Shown here: positions 51,814 to 61,974 of the stretch, piece after piece
How positions within the stretch are numbered: the stretch's first letter is position 1
How the letters are laid out: every line of letters begins with the position of its first letter
From: Hyphomicrobiaceae bacterium
GTDB lineage: Bacteria > Pseudomonadota > Alphaproteobacteria > Rhizobiales > Hyphomicrobiaceae
Length of the DNA stretch: 64,000 bases
NCBI GenBank assembly: GCA_025351355.1
Contig: JANXWC010000191.1
Coordinates: 62,001-126,000, forward strand
Direction of reading: 5' to 3'
Notes under the pieces: model-generated
Seen by the model: the letters and a program-made list of their open reading frames with translations, nothing else
The model's database searches: none
Told to the model about the DNA's origin: nothing
Translations under genes and position numbers: made by a program

Positions 51814-52710
51814 TCAAGCTTTGCGGCCAACGTCATAGGAATGCGTCCGGCGCCACTCGGTCATGAAGTATGCGAGTTGCTCGTCGATTTCGTTCGGCAT
51901 GATGATCGATACCGTAACGATCTGATCACCAGGGGTCGCGCCAGGCGCTGAACGAATGCCGCGACCCTTCATGCGAAATGCTCGGCCCGAACTGGTACCT
52001 TTGGGAATTGTCAGCTGCACGCGTCCGGTAATCGTCTCAACCTCGATCTTGCCGCCGAGCACGGCCTCGTCGATGGAGATTGGCACGGTGACCAGAATAT
52101 CGTCACCGGAGCGGCGATACAGGTTGTGCGCGCGGACCTTGATTTCCACAAGGGCATCGCCAGGTTCGACGCCGCGCGGACCAATGCTGCCTTTTCCCTT
52201 GAGGCGCAGGATCTGACCATCGATGACGCCTTCCGGTACCTGCAGATCCAGCGCGCCGCCATCCGGCATCGTCACGCGTTTGCGAGCGCCGACCGCCGCT
52301 TCCAGAAAATCCACTTCGAGAGTATAGCGCACGTCGCTGCCGCGCATACCGACGTTGACGCCGGGCCCACCCCGGCCCCGACCGAACAGGTCGGAAAAGA
52401 TATCGCCGAAGCCGAAATCATCGCCGGCCGGGCCCGCCCGCCCTGCACCAGCAGCATGAGCGCGAGGCGCCCGCTGTCTCACTTCACCATTGCCGTCGAT
52501 CAAGCCTGCATCGAACTGGCGGCGTTTTTCAGCGTCTCCCAAGATGGAAAAAGCCGCGTTGATCGTCTTGATCTTGGCTTCCGCTACGGTCCTGCTCTGC
52601 GGGTTGAGATCCGGATGAAATTCTTTGGCGAGTTTGCGATATGCACGCCTGATTTCATCGTCGGTCGCGCCGCGGGCAACACCGAGCACTGTGTAGGGGT
52701 CGTCCGCCAT
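51814..52710 (-). CDS. DnaJ-class chaperone without zinc domain (CbpA-like)
   Basis: The 298-residue protein has an N-terminal J-domain (DPYTVLGVARGATDDEI, KEFHPDLNP with HPD). A Gly-rich linker (FGFGDIFSDLFGRGRGG) and the two beta-barrel C-terminal domains of class B J-proteins follow. The Cys-rich zinc region of DnaJ is missing, as in CbpA and DnaJ-like proteins of this order. It stimulates DnaK ATPase and delivers clients. Located between the OmpA fusion and the Ppx gene on the minus strand. Confidence 0.9.
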   Translation of the reverse strand: MADDPYTVLGVARGATDDEIRRAYRKLAKEFHPDLNPQSRTVAEAKIKTINAAFSILGDAEKRRQFDAGLIDGNGEVRQRAPRAHAAGAGRAGPAGDDFGFGDIFSDLFGRGRGGPGVNVGMRGSDVRYTLEVDFLEAAVGARKRVTMPDGGALDLQVPEGVIDGQILRLKGKGSIGPRGVEPGDALVEIKVRAHNLYRRSGDDILVTVPISIDEAVLGGKIEVETITGRVQLTIPKGTSSGRAFRMKGRGIRSAPGATPGDQIVTVSIIMPNEIDEQLAYFMTEWRRTHSYDVGRKA

Positions 52711-52867
52711 GGGTCCTGAGTTGGTCCTTGCGCATCGCGATGAAGGTTCGAGCAGGTATACAACAGACCCGAAGCGGTTGCGCCAGTGGTTCTTGCACGA
52801 TCATATAGGTGGTGTTGCGGTTTCTTGCAGCTCAACGGCTTCGAATATGCAGACAAATTCGCTCGGA

Positions 52868-54409
52868 CTACCGAACAAGCCGTATTTCAGCAGATTTCCC
52901 AACCAACGCGGCCAACGTCGCAAACCGTCGTTGCAACCGTTCGCCATCGAGTGCTGCGTAGCTTTTCGGCAACCGCACCACCAACCGGTCCTTGTCGTAG
53001 CTCAACGGCATCTCGTCGATGATGCCTGGTCGGCCAATGGATAACATGTGGGCGGCGCGAACGGCGGCCCCAACGATTTTGGCCCGTTCCAGCAGTCGCG
53101 GCGACAATAATGGCAACAATTTGCTTGACAGTTCCGCCACCTCATCTGCTTTGCCGGCGGGACCGGCGTGGCGGAAAAAGCTGGCGAGCGCCAGAAATAT
53201 GCGACCGGGATGATCAATGCCCGCCATTGCAGCATGCGCCATGCCAGCGAGGCTTTGCTCGCCGCGATAGTCCGGATGCGCGCGCCACGCCACATCGGAC
53301 AGCAAACAGGCTGCATGTCTCAGGCGACGCTCTGGTGCTGTCTCATTGGGCCCGCCTGGCCCGAATAGCGCATCCGTCCAGGCGCAAAGTTCTACAGAAT
53401 GTTCAAGCGACCGCGCCCTTAGCCGCGCATAATCAGTCGCGAAAGCAAACAGGGGGTCCCGCTCCTGTTCCGCTGCCGACAACAACTTGTAGACGAGCCC
53501 CTCGCGGATACCGAAAGCCGAAAAAACCACCTCGCTCGGCTTCATCTGGCGCAGCAAGCGCTCAAGAACCACTGCGCCGAACGGCAGCACTTCGCGGCGC
53601 GATTTTGAGACTGAGTTGAAGCCGATCAGCCGCTTGCCCTTGCGGATTTGCTCGCAGAACGCGATGGCGTTTTCGGTCGAGAGCACATATCCCTGCATCA
53701 TGTGCAGAGGATAATCCTGATGCGCCATGTGAAACTTGGCCAGTGCGCGCCACGTGCCGCCAACGGCATAGAATTTGCGGCCGCCACCGCTGGCGAGCCA
53801 ATCGACGCTGCCTATTTCTTTGTCGGCAATGACCAGCGCCTTTTCCAGCCTGCCACCGCTCGCGTCGATCAAGCGCAGCGATCCGAGCGGCAACGTTGTT
53901 GCGCGATTGAGAGATTTACCGCTGATATCGATCAGTTCCAGTGATCCTCCGCCGAGATCGCCGGCAATCCCATCCGGTGCCTCAAAACCCATCAAAATGC
54001 CGCTGGCCGCCAGCGCCGCCTCCTGTTCACCGGACAAAATCTCGATTTTCGTGCCAAGGGCTTTCTCGGCGCGGGCGATGAACGAGCTGCCATTGGCCGC
54101 CTCGCGGCAGGCAGCCGTGGCAATCGCGCGGACATTTTTCACTTGCAAAATCCGCAGGATTGCATGGAACCGCACGAGGCCCGCCAAGGCCGTCTCGATA
54201 GCCCCAGCGTCGAGTGTGCCGCTCGAAGCGATCGAGCGCCCCAGGCCGGCCAGCACTTTTTCGTTGAAGATCGGCGTCGGAGACCGCACGGCTCCTTCAT
54301 ATACGACCAGCCGAACGGAGTTCGAGCCGATATCCACGACGCCCATAGGCTCCAGCTCTGGCAGCCGGCTGCCTACCTCGTCAGCGGCCTTCCAAGACAT
54401 CAAGCGCAC
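52868..54409 (-). CDS. ppx: Ppx/GppA-family exopolyphosphatase
   Basis: The 513-residue protein has the actin-like ATPase fold of Ppx/GppA: MGVVDIGSNSVRLVVYEG, IATAACREAANG, ILSGEQEAALAASG and GDLGGGSLELIDI. The C-terminal half is helical (HD-like) with LLSDVAWRAHPDYRG. It should hydrolyse polyphosphate or pppGpp. It lies 18 bases downstream of ppk, so it can degrade the polymer that Ppk makes. The start may be the GTG at 54409 (AGAGG upstream) or the ATG at 54400. Confidence 0.9.
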   Translation of the reverse strand: MRLMSWKAADEVGSRLPELEPMGVVDIGSNSVRLVVYEGAVRSPTPIFNEKVLAGLGRSIASSGTLDAGAIETALAGLVRFHAILRILQVKNVRAIATAACREAANGSSFIARAEKALGTKIEILSGEQEAALAASGILMGFEAPDGIAGDLGGGSLELIDISGKSLNRATTLPLGSLRLIDASGGRLEKALVIADKEIGSVDWLASGGGRKFYAVGGTWRALAKFHMAHQDYPLHMMQGYVLSTENAIAFCEQIRKGKRLIGFNSVSKSRREVLPFGAVVLERLLRQMKPSEVVFSAFGIREGLVYKLLSAAEQERDPLFAFATDYARLRARSLEHSVELCAWTDALFGPGGPNETAPERRLRHAACLLSDVAWRAHPDYRGEQSLAGMAHAAMAGIDHPGRIFLALASFFRHAGPAGKADEVAELSSKLLPLLSPRLLERAKIVGAAVRAAHMLSIGRPGIIDEMPLSYDKDRLVVRLPKSYAALDGERLQRRFATLAALVGKSAEIRLVR

Positions 54410-54427
54410 GTCTAGCTCGCCTCTCGC

Positions 54428-56635
54428 TTAACTCTTGCCCGGGGGATGGAAGCGCGGCGGAAAACTTTCTTTGAGCGACTTGCCGCGTCCTGACAGGCTC
54501 GGGTTCGTCATGAAATACTGATGCGCATTGAAGGCTTTCTCGTCGCCACTTGCGGTTATCCGAACAGCGGTTCCGTCCGGTTGGATGCGCCAGCTTTGCT
54601 GATTGTCAGTCAGATTGGCTACCATGATCTGGTCGAGAATCTGCGCGTGCACCGTCGCATTCTTTATCGGCACCATTACTTCGACACGGCGATCCAGGTT
54701 GCGCGGCATCATATCTGCGGAACTGATGTAGACCAGGGCTGCATCTGACGGCAAGCCATGTCCATTGCCAAAACAGTAGATGCGGCCGTGTTCAAGAAAC
54801 CGACCGACAATGCTCTTGACACGAATCCGCTCACTCATATTGGGGATGCCGGGTCGTAGACAGCAAATCCCCCTTACGACCAAGTCGATTTCGACGCCCG
54901 CCTGGCTGGCGGCAAAAAGCGTTTCGATGATTTCCGCATCCACCAGGGAATTCATTTTCAGCCAAATGGCGGCCGGTCGTCCCGCCTCCTTATGGGCGAT
55001 TTCAGCGCGGATATTGGCCAACATGCGGGCCCGAATCCCGCGTGGACTTGCCGACAACACTTCGAGTTCAGCGGGCTCTGCGTAGCCGGTCACGAAATTG
55101 AAGATGCGCGTGACATCGCGACCGATAGCGGCGTCGGCGGTGAAGAAGGACAAATCCGTGTAGATCTTGGCGGTTATCGGATGATAGTTGCCCGTCCCGA
55201 TGTGACAATAAGTGGCGAGTTCGGTCCCCTCTTTGCGCACCACCAGTCCCAGCTTGGCGTGCGTTTTCAGCTCGATAAAACCATAGACGACATGCACGCC
55301 GGCACTCTCCAAATCGCGCGCCCAGCGGATGTTGGCGGCTTCGTCGAAGCGGGCCTTCAGTTCGACAACCGCGGTTACCGACTTGCCCATTTCAGCCGCT
55401 TCTTTCAGCAGGAGCACAATCGGGCTGTCCTTGCTGGTGCGATAAAGCGTCCACTTGATCGCCATGACGTTCGGATCGGCGACGGCCTGTCGCAGAAACT
55501 GTAAAATGACGTCGAAGCTTTCATAGGGGTGATGGACCACAATGTCCTTCTTGCCGACCGCCGCAAAGCAATCCCCATTGAATTCGCGAATGCGTTCAGG
55601 AAAACGAATGTTGAAGGCCTTGAAGGTGAGATCAGGTCGATCGGAAACGATCAATTGCGACGTGTCCGTGAGCCCGAGCAGACCCTCCTTGGTGAACACG
55701 TCATCGCCCTTCACCTCGAGTTCGTCGACAACGAATTTCATCAATCGCTGCGGCATCGCCCCGTCAATTTCCAATCGGATGACATGGCCGCGGCGGCGAC
55801 GCTTCAATGCGCTCTCAAACGAGCGAACGAGGTCCTCGGCTTCCTCCTGCACTTCCAAGTCGCTGTCGCGCAAGACACGGAATGCACCTTGACCGCGCGG
55901 CTTGTAGCCCGGAAACAGACGTCCAATGAACTGCGCGATCACCGTCTCGATCTTGATGAAGCGGATTTCTGCCGTCCCCTCGCCATGCCCTTCGCCACCG
56001 GGTAGACGAATAAAGCGGGCCAATTGCGAAGGTATCGGCAGAAGCGCGTGCATCGTCTTTGGTTCGCGCTCGTGGCCGAGTTCCACGCCGAGCACAAAAC
56101 CGAGATTAGGAATGAACGGAAAGGGGTGGGCCGGGTCCACCGCGATCGGGGTCAACACGGGAAAAATATGGGTAAGGAATTCGCGTTCCAGCCAGTGCAG
56201 TTCGCGCGGTCTCAAACCTGCCTCGGCGACAACAGAAATCCCCGCCTTGGCCATCTCAGCGCAAAGTTGTGTCCAGCAGGCCTGCTGATCTGCCACCAAT
56301 TTTACAACAGCGCTGTTGATCGCATCCATTTGCTGGGCTGGGGTTAAACCATCCTGGGTTCGGACATCGACGCCGGCGACCACCTGTGCATGAACACCAG
56401 CCGCCCGGACCATGTAAAACTCATCGAGGTTAGTCGCCGAGATTGACAGAAATCGAATGCGCTCCAGCACGGGGTGCATTGGATTTTGCGCTTCCTCGAT
56501 GACCCGCCGATTGAATTGCAGCCACGACAATTCGCGATTGTAGAAGCGATCCGTTCCGACGGGGGCAACTGCTTGCTGCTTTGCTGCGGCATCGCTTTTG
56601 CCTGATTTGCGCGGTTTTGGGTCCGTTACGGTCAT
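54428..56635 (-). CDS. ppk: Polyphosphate kinase 1
   Basis: The 735-residue enzyme polymerises the gamma phosphate of ATP into polyphosphate. Family blocks: [67 protein letters not shown] and [14 protein letters not shown] with the autophosphorylated His, followed by [18 protein letters not shown]. The ATG at 56635 has GGGAC upstream. It starts 36 bases after the end of hdaA and is followed by ppx, a common order in alphaproteobacteria. Confidence 0.96.
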   Translation of the reverse strand: MTVTDPKPRKSGKSDAAAKQQAVAPVGTDRFYNRELSWLQFNRRVIEEAQNPMHPVLERIRFLSISATNLDEFYMVRAAGVHAQVVAGVDVRTQDGLTPAQQMDAINSAVVKLVADQQACWTQLCAEMAKAGISVVAEAGLRPRELHWLEREFLTHIFPVLTPIAVDPAHPFPFIPNLGFVLGVELGHEREPKTMHALLPIPSQLARFIRLPGGEGHGEGTAEIRFIKIETVIAQFIGRLFPGYKPRGQGAFRVLRDSDLEVQEEAEDLVRSFESALKRRRRGHVIRLEIDGAMPQRLMKFVVDELEVKGDDVFTKEGLLGLTDTSQLIVSDRPDLTFKAFNIRFPERIREFNGDCFAAVGKKDIVVHHPYESFDVILQFLRQAVADPNVMAIKWTLYRTSKDSPIVLLLKEAAEMGKSVTAVVELKARFDEAANIRWARDLESAGVHVVYGFIELKTHAKLGLVVRKEGTELATYCHIGTGNYHPITAKIYTDLSFFTADAAIGRDVTRIFNFVTGYAEPAELEVLSASPRGIRARMLANIRAEIAHKEAGRPAAIWLKMNSLVDAEIIETLFAASQAGVEIDLVVRGICCLRPGIPNMSERIRVKSIVGRFLEHGRIYCFGNGHGLPSDAALVYISSADMMPRNLDRRVEVMVPIKNATVHAQILDQIMVANLTDNQQSWRIQPDGTAVRITASGDEKAFNAHQYFMTNPSLSGRGKSLKESFPPRFHPPGKS

Positions 56636-56671
56636 ATGCAAGTCCCGTTGCAGCAAAATTACGAACTGCGC

Positions 56672-57385
56672 TCAGTCGCGGTCGACTGCTGCGGAGTCCC
56701 TGATCGAGCTCTGGTCGAGTTCAGCCAGTACTTCCGCCACGAGCGGGCGCGTTACTTTGCGGTGCGAGGCGAGCGCACGCTCATCGACAGCTGCAACGAT
56801 CGCCTCGGCCATGGCCATCGACCTTTCCATGCGTAAGGCGATGTAGCTGATCACCGACGGGTCGACCACCAATTGTCGGTCAGAAAAGTGTTTCACCAAC
56901 ACAGCCTGCAGCAGCGTTTCATCCGGGGCGACGATGACAACCAACGGCACCGCCAGCAGGCGCGACCGAAGATCCGGCAGCGCAATGACCATTTCGGACG
57001 GCGGGCGGCGCGTCGTCAGCAAAAGAGAATGTCCGTGCTCCCGCGACGTGTTGAACATATGAAACAGGACGCGTTCGTTACCGATCCCATCCTCGAGATT
57101 CTCGATCAGCAAGGCTTTTGATTGCTGCAACCGCTCGATATGTGCTTCAACAATATCGCAAGCAGCAATCCGCGCCGCGCCGCTGGCCAAACGCCACACC
57201 TGACCCAGGTGCGATTTTCCGGACTGCGCGGGTCCGGCCAGCACAACCGCATGATGGCTCCAGTCCGGCCACCGTTCGATTGTACGTAGCGCCATCTCGT
57301 TGGAGGCGCTGACAAGAAAGTCCTCCGCGCCAAGTGCCGGCCGCGGCGCCAGATTGAACGTCAATTGCGTTGGTGACGCAGTCAT
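56672..57385 (-). CDS. hdaA: HdaA, DnaA-related replication regulator
   Basis: The 237-residue protein is a compact AAA+ protein of the Hda type. QLTFNL near the N-terminus resembles a beta-clamp-binding motif. GPAQSGKSHLGQ is Walker A, and ALLIENLEDG lies in the Walker B place. The DnaA DNA-binding domain IV is absent. In Caulobacter HdaA promotes hydrolysis of DnaA-ATP with the clamp to prevent re-initiation. Its ATG overlaps the end of the permease gene by four bases. Confidence 0.88.
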   Translation of the reverse strand: MTASPTQLTFNLAPRPALGAEDFLVSASNEMALRTIERWPDWSHHAVVLAGPAQSGKSHLGQVWRLASGAARIAACDIVEAHIERLQQSKALLIENLEDGIGNERVLFHMFNTSREHGHSLLLTTRRPPSEMVIALPDLRSRLLAVPLVVIVAPDETLLQAVLVKHFSDRQLVVDPSVISYIALRMERSMAMAEAIVAAVDERALASHRKVTRPLVAEVLAELDQSSIRDSAAVDRD

Positions 57386-58551
57386 CGCAACGTCTCCCGC
57401 TGTGCCGGTTCCACGCTTCGCGCATGCCCGCGATAAACATCGCTTTCAAGATATCGCGCCACACCGAAGCGGACGAGCACAGCAATCGCCGCGGAAACCG
57501 GAACGGCGACCAGCGTGCCAACGAAACCACACAGATAGCTGAACGCGAATAAGGCGAAGATCAACCAAACGGGATGCAGGCCGACTTTCTTGCCAACCAG
57601 TCGCGGAGACAGCACGGCCGTGTCGAACACCATGCCGCCAACCATGACGGCAAACACAGTGAGGATGGGGCCGAATTTCGGCGCAAACTGCATAACTGCG
57701 GCGCCTAGTGCGACGATCGTGCCCAATACCCAGCCGATCATCGGCACAAACGCCAAGGCTCCGGTGACGAGCCCGATGACAATCCCGTATTTCAGTCCGG
57801 CAAGCGCCAACCCCACAGCGTAGAACAGACCCAGGCACAGGCAGATGGCGCCCTGCCCACGGATGAACGCCGCGACGGCATCATTCACTTCGACGGCGAG
57901 ATGTTCGATGGTTATCGCGTGATCTCGCGGCAACCACAAGCGCACGCGCTCCAACATCGGATGCCAATCAACCAACAAATAAAAGACCACCAACGGCGTA
58001 ATCAAGATCAAAGAGGCCAGGTTGACCAGTGCCGCGCCGCGGCTCCAAAGGGCTGCAGCCAGCGCGGCCAGAAGACTGCTGCCGTTGCTCTGCAGTTCCG
58101 CGATTGCGCGATCAAGCGCCGCCTGAACATACCCCAAATAGCTTCCCAATCTTTCCTGGGCAAGCACTTCCAGCGCACGGCGGGCACGCTGAATATCGCT
58201 CGGCAATGACTTTGCCAGTTGCTCGATCTGCGTCGACAGCACGGGCATCAACAGCACAAGTGCGGCGACCAGAAATACGCCGACGACACAAACCAGTAAC
58301 GCTGCCGCAATAACACGACTGAGGCCCATTGCCTGCAACCTGTCGGCTAGCGGATTTAGAAAATACGCCAGCATCATTCCGGCGATGAAAGGTAGCAAGA
58401 TATCCTTGAATACCGACAAGGCAATTAAAACCGCGAGCAAAGCCAACAGCCAAAACCAAACCTGTCGCGCATCGCTCGACAACAGGCGCGGTTCTCCTGG
58501 CCGTTGAATCCGGTGCAGCTCATGCGAGCGATTGGTTGGGTCCCCGATCAT
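57382..58551 (-). CDS. AI-2E/PerM-family membrane protein
   Basis: The 389-residue protein has eight or so membrane helices in the PerM/AI-2E transporter plan: LPFIAGMMLAYFLNPLADRL early, a soluble amphipathic middle (140-200), and GALAFVPMIGWVLGTI and SPRLVGKKVGLHPVWLIFAL in the C-terminal half. The transported substrate in this branch is unknown. The ATG at 58551 is eight bases after the phosphatidyltransferase stop. Some members export autoinducer-2; this is not shown here. Confidence 0.87.
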   Translation of the reverse strand: MIGDPTNRSHELHRIQRPGEPRLLSSDARQVWFWLLALLAVLIALSVFKDILLPFIAGMMLAYFLNPLADRLQAMGLSRVIAAALLVCVVGVFLVAALVLLMPVLSTQIEQLAKSLPSDIQRARRALEVLAQERLGSYLGYVQAALDRAIAELQSNGSSLLAALAAALWSRGAALVNLASLILITPLVVFYLLVDWHPMLERVRLWLPRDHAITIEHLAVEVNDAVAAFIRGQGAICLCLGLFYAVGLALAGLKYGIVIGLVTGALAFVPMIGWVLGTIVALGAAVMQFAPKFGPILTVFAVMVGGMVFDTAVLSPRLVGKKVGLHPVWLIFALFAFSYLCGFVGTLVAVPVSAAIAVLVRFGVARYLESDVYRGHARSVEPAQRETLR

Positions 58552-58558
58552 ATTTCGT

Positions 58559-59137
58559 CTATCTGTAATCCTTGCCGTCTTCGACAATGCCGATGCCCGT
58601 CATATGGGCAACCCAGGCCTTAAGATAGGCCCACAACGATGCCGCCGTCAGTGCCGCGGTCACGACAGCCAGCCACATCCTGATCGGGCGCAGTCCGAGG
58701 TCGAAGCCTTCGTCGGCGAGTACTGTGGACGCCAACACCAATTGGGCCAGCGTGTTCAATTTACTTACCAACAACGGCTTTATGACAACGGGATGATCGA
58801 GCAGCCACGACAGCATAACCGCAGCCAGGATAGCCACATCCCGACTGACGACAGCGATCACCAGCCAGAGCGGAATTTGCTCCCGCGCGCCGAGCGCGAT
58901 GTAGATCGACACAATGAGCAATTTATCGGCCAGCGGATCAAGATAGGCACCTAGCCGGGTTTCCCAGTGATAGCGCTTGGCCAGATAACCATCGACCGCG
59001 TCCGATACACCCGCTGCAACAAAAAGTAGAAACGCGGCCCGGGCTTCGCCCGTAATCAGCAACCAAAAGACGAACGGAACCGAAATCACGCGTCCAAGAG
59101 TGATAAAGTTCGGGAGATTGATGTTCAATACGCTCAA
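58559..59137 (-). CDS. CDP-alcohol phosphatidyltransferase
   Basis: The product of about 192 residues has five or six membrane helices and the CDP-alcohol motif SDAVDGYLAKRYHWET...GAYLDPLADK, with the four Asp residues in place. AK replaces AR in the motif. Similar enzymes make phosphatidylglycerophosphate or cardiolipin from CDP-diacylglycerol. No ATG fits; a TTG at 59137 or 59128 just before NINLPNFITLGR is the likely start. The open frame continues upstream but overlaps the next gene. Confidence 0.82.
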   Translation of the reverse strand: MSVLNINLPNFITLGRVISVPFVFWLLITGEARAAFLLFVAAGVSDAVDGYLAKRYHWETRLGAYLDPLADKLLIVSIYIALGAREQIPLWLVIAVVSRDVAILAAVMLSWLLDHPVVIKPLLVSKLNTLAQLVLASTVLADEGFDLGLRPIRMWLAVVTAALTAASLWAYLKAWVAHMTGIGIVEDGKDYR

Positions 59138-59246
59138 GGATGACCCAAAGGTTAACTGTAGCGCTTGGGAGCCGAGCGCCTGCACGCAGCATAGGCAGGC
59201 TATTCCGCGCCGTCGAGTGGCGCGAGTGTTTGATCTACCAATCTTT

Positions 59247-60140
59247 TCAGGCGCCGCGCTGCCCAGGGCGCAAAATGTCTTCGATCTTCGCAACAAGGCC
59301 CGCTGCTGCTGCGGGGGCGAGATCGGACAGTGGCGGTCGCATATGCCGCCATTCGGGGTCGTGACAATAATGTGCAATCAATGCCTTTATTGCCGGCAAA
59401 ACGGGATGTGCGACCAAGGCGTCAACCACCAAGCGAATACGCGGATCCTCTTTGCCGTGCTTGGCGGCGGGGGCAATCAACTCCGGCGCAAAGTTGGCAA
59501 CACCGCAAATCGACCCCGCCCCCCCGGTTTGCACCGCCCGGGCGAGATTGCGTTCATCGCCGACCAGGATCATTAAATCCGAGTGTGCATTCAGTAACGC
59601 CTGCGTGTTCTCCCAGCTGCCGGAGCTGTCCTTGACGCCGACGACGACACCGGGAAACGCGCGCTTCAACCGATCGATCAGGGCCACCGAAAGCGAAATG
59701 CCGGTGACACTCGGAAGATGATAGACGAACATATCCCGGGCGTCCGAACCGATCCGCTCGAACAGGCACGCAAACCAGGCATAGAGCGCTTCGTCGGTCA
59801 CGCCCCGAAAGTAGAATGGTGGCGTCAGCAGCATGCCGGCAACACCGGCGTTCAACGCCATGCGCGCCTGGTCGGCTGCATCCTCGATTGAAGCGGCGGC
59901 AATAGTCGACAGCGTTTGGCGTGGTGCGATTCCAGCCGAATTGAAACTTTCGAACACCCGGCCCCGTGCAGCAAGGCCGATTGAGGCCCCTTCGCCTGTC
60001 GTGCCGAACAGAGTGATACTGTCACATCCGCGCGTCAGGCAATTCCGGGCATGCTCGACAAGGCGTCCATGATCGATCGCGCCGCTTCGTTCAAATGGCG
60101 TCGAGATCGCACAGCTTAGCCCGAAACGGCTCTTGATCAT
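59247..60140 (-). CDS. Dihydrodipicolinate synthase-family lyase
   Basis: The 297-residue protein has the DapA/NAL TIM-barrel pattern: LSCAISTPFERSGAID, SITLFGTTGEGASI, FVYHLPSVTG with the conserved Tyr, and VVVGVKDSSGSWENT with the Schiff-base Lys. It is an aldolase or lyase on 2-keto acids; the substrate is not DapA's with certainty, since the C-terminal half differs and the gene lies with a transporter. The ATG at 60140 has GAAGAAGG upstream. It is divergent from the ABC genes. Confidence 0.86.
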   Translation of the reverse strand: MIKSRFGLSCAISTPFERSGAIDHGRLVEHARNCLTRGCDSITLFGTTGEGASIGLAARGRVFESFNSAGIAPRQTLSTIAAASIEDAADQARMALNAGVAGMLLTPPFYFRGVTDEALYAWFACLFERIGSDARDMFVYHLPSVTGISLSVALIDRLKRAFPGVVVGVKDSSGSWENTQALLNAHSDLMILVGDERNLARAVQTGGAGSICGVANFAPELIAPAAKHGKEDPRIRLVVDALVAHPVLPAIKALIAHYCHDPEWRHMRPPLSDLAPAAAAGLVAKIEDILRPGQRGA

Positions 60141-60370
60141 GTCAGCGCCTTCTTCAACTGCGACACTGGTCGGTTCAGCGATCGTCCACAGCAACAGTTT
60201 GGCACGTCTCCCGCCCACAAGTAAAACACCGAACTTCGCCGACCCAGGCCTGCTCCGGACCCGCTCTGACCCACTGGACAGTTTTGCAAAATTGGACAAC
60301 GCTGATCGACCATCACGATGTGCCGACAGTGCGCTGGCGGATCAGACCAAGAGAGGCGACGGACGTCGGT

Positions 60371-61177
60371 ATGGATCAAGCGACGGGATTGCAGTCACCA
60401 GATGTCACCGGTCCCGCCATTGCGGTATCAGAGCTGTCGCTGATCTACGGAACGAGACCGACGGGCGTACTCGCCCTCGACCGCATCTCATTCGATATTT
60501 CCGACGGGGCATTTGTCGCCATTGTAGGTCCATCGGGTTGCGGTAAATCCACATTGCTGAAAATTCTCGCGGGGTTGCTGCCGGCGACGTCGGGACAAGC
60601 GAAATTGCGCGGCACGGCGATCACCGGACCGCGCCGGGATATTGGGGTAGTGTTCCAGTCGCCTGTCTTGTTTCCTTGGCGCGACGTGTTGTCCAACGTG
60701 ATGCTGCCGGCCGACGTGCAGCGTCTCGACAAATCCGAGATGCGCAATCGCGCACTCGATCTGGTGAAACTTGTCGGCTTGACCGGCTTTGAAAAACGCT
60801 ACCCGCGTGAACTCTCCGGCGGCATGCAACAACGCGTCGGGATCATTCGCGCACTCATTCACGATCCTGCGCTGTTGTTGATGGACGAGCCTTTCGGTGC
60901 GTTGGATGCGATGACCCGGGAAACCATGAACGTCGAACTGCAGCGGATCTGGATGGAACGGAAAAAGACCGTGCTGTTCATTACACATTCGACATCGGAA
61001 GCGGTGTTTCTTGCGGATCGCGTCATCGCGATGACGCCACGGCCCGGCCGCGTCGCCGACGCGTTCGATGTCGACTTGCCGCGCCCGCGACCACTTGAGG
61101 TCATGAACACCGAAGCTTTCGGCGCCTATGTTAAACGCGTGCGCGTGGCGCTGAAGTCCGACGGAGGGCTCGATTGA
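60371..61177 (+). CDS. ABC transporter ATPase, NitT/TauT type
   Basis: The 268-residue protein has Walker A GPSGCGKSTLLKIL, Q-loop VVFQSPVLFPWR, signature LSGGMQQRVGI, Walker B LLLMDEPFGALD and switch His FITHSTSE. It energises the permease encoded next, which it overlaps by four bases. The relatives SsuB/TauB/NrtD import sulfonates, taurine, nitrate or pyrimidine-like compounds. Confidence 0.95.
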   Translation: MDQATGLQSPDVTGPAIAVSELSLIYGTRPTGVLALDRISFDISDGAFVAIVGPSGCGKSTLLKILAGLLPATSGQAKLRGTAITGPRRDIGVVFQSPVLFPWRDVLSNVMLPADVQRLDKSEMRNRALDLVKLVGLTGFEKRYPRELSGGMQQRVGIIRALIHDPALLLMDEPFGALDAMTRETMNVELQRIWMERKKTVLFITHSTSEAVFLADRVIAMTPRPGRVADAFDVDLPRPRPLEVMNTEAFGAYVKRVRVALKSDGGLD

Positions 61178-61974
61178 TGCGTCGCACCGGACCTTTCATG
61201 CTGCGACTGCTGCTAATTGCCGTTGTGCTCGGGCTTTGGGAGGCCGGCGTCTATTTCTTCAAGATCCGCATGTTCATCCTGCCGCCCCCCAGTCAGGTGT
61301 TCCTGGCGCTCTATCGCGGCTTTGCAGAAGACTTATATCCCGGTCATATCATTGTGACACTTTGGGAGACAATTCTCGGCTTCCTTCTGGGCACTATTCT
61401 AGCCTTCGTGTTGGGGACGTTGGTGGCGCTGTCGCGCCGGGTCGAGTATTTCCTCTATCCATTCATTCTGATGTTCCAAGCCATGCCGAAGGTTGCCCTG
61501 GCACCGCTGATCATTATCTGGTTCGGACTGGGGCTGACGTCGAAAGTCATCAACGCCGCGCTTGTCGCTTTTTTTCCGCTGATGGTGAATACGATCCTGG
61601 GGCTTCGCTCGGCCGAAGAAGACCGCATCAATCTGATGCGATCGCTCGATGCTTCGAAGTGGCAGATCTTCTGGATGTTGCGCCTGCCGAACGCGATGCC
61701 CTACATTTTCGCCGGGCTCGAGATCGCGATGATCTTCGCACTGATCGGTGCGATCGTTGCTGAATTCATCGGCGCTGAGAAGGGCCTGGGCATGCTCATT
61801 CAGACGATGAATATCAACGTCGATGTCGCCGGACAGTTTTCGATCCTGCTGATCTTGTCGGCTATCGGATTGGTGCTCAACGGTTTGGTTGCGCTGGCGC
61901 GGCGACGCTTCGTTTTCTGGGATGCCGCGGGTCAAGCCGCAACAGCGACACAGACTGAGGGAAACAAGCCATGA
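61174..61974 (+). CDS. ABC transporter permease, NitT/TauT type
   Basis: The 266-residue protein has six membrane helices and the BPD-transport EAA-like loop (LGLRSAEEDRINLMRSLDAS, then LRLPNAMPYIFAGLEIA). FILPPPSQVFLALYRG near the N-terminus is typical of SsuC/TauC-like permeases. It overlaps both neighbours by four bases, so the three genes are a single operon. Confidence 0.94.
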   Translation: MMRRTGPFMLRLLLIAVVLGLWEAGVYFFKIRMFILPPPSQVFLALYRGFAEDLYPGHIIVTLWETILGFLLGTILAFVLGTLVALSRRVEYFLYPFILMFQAMPKVALAPLIIIWFGLGLTSKVINAALVAFFPLMVNTILGLRSAEEDRINLMRSLDASKWQIFWMLRLPNAMPYIFAGLEIAMIFALIGAIVAEFIGAEKGLGMLIQTMNINVDVAGQFSILLILSAIGLVLNGLVALARRRFVFWDAAGQAATATQTEGNKP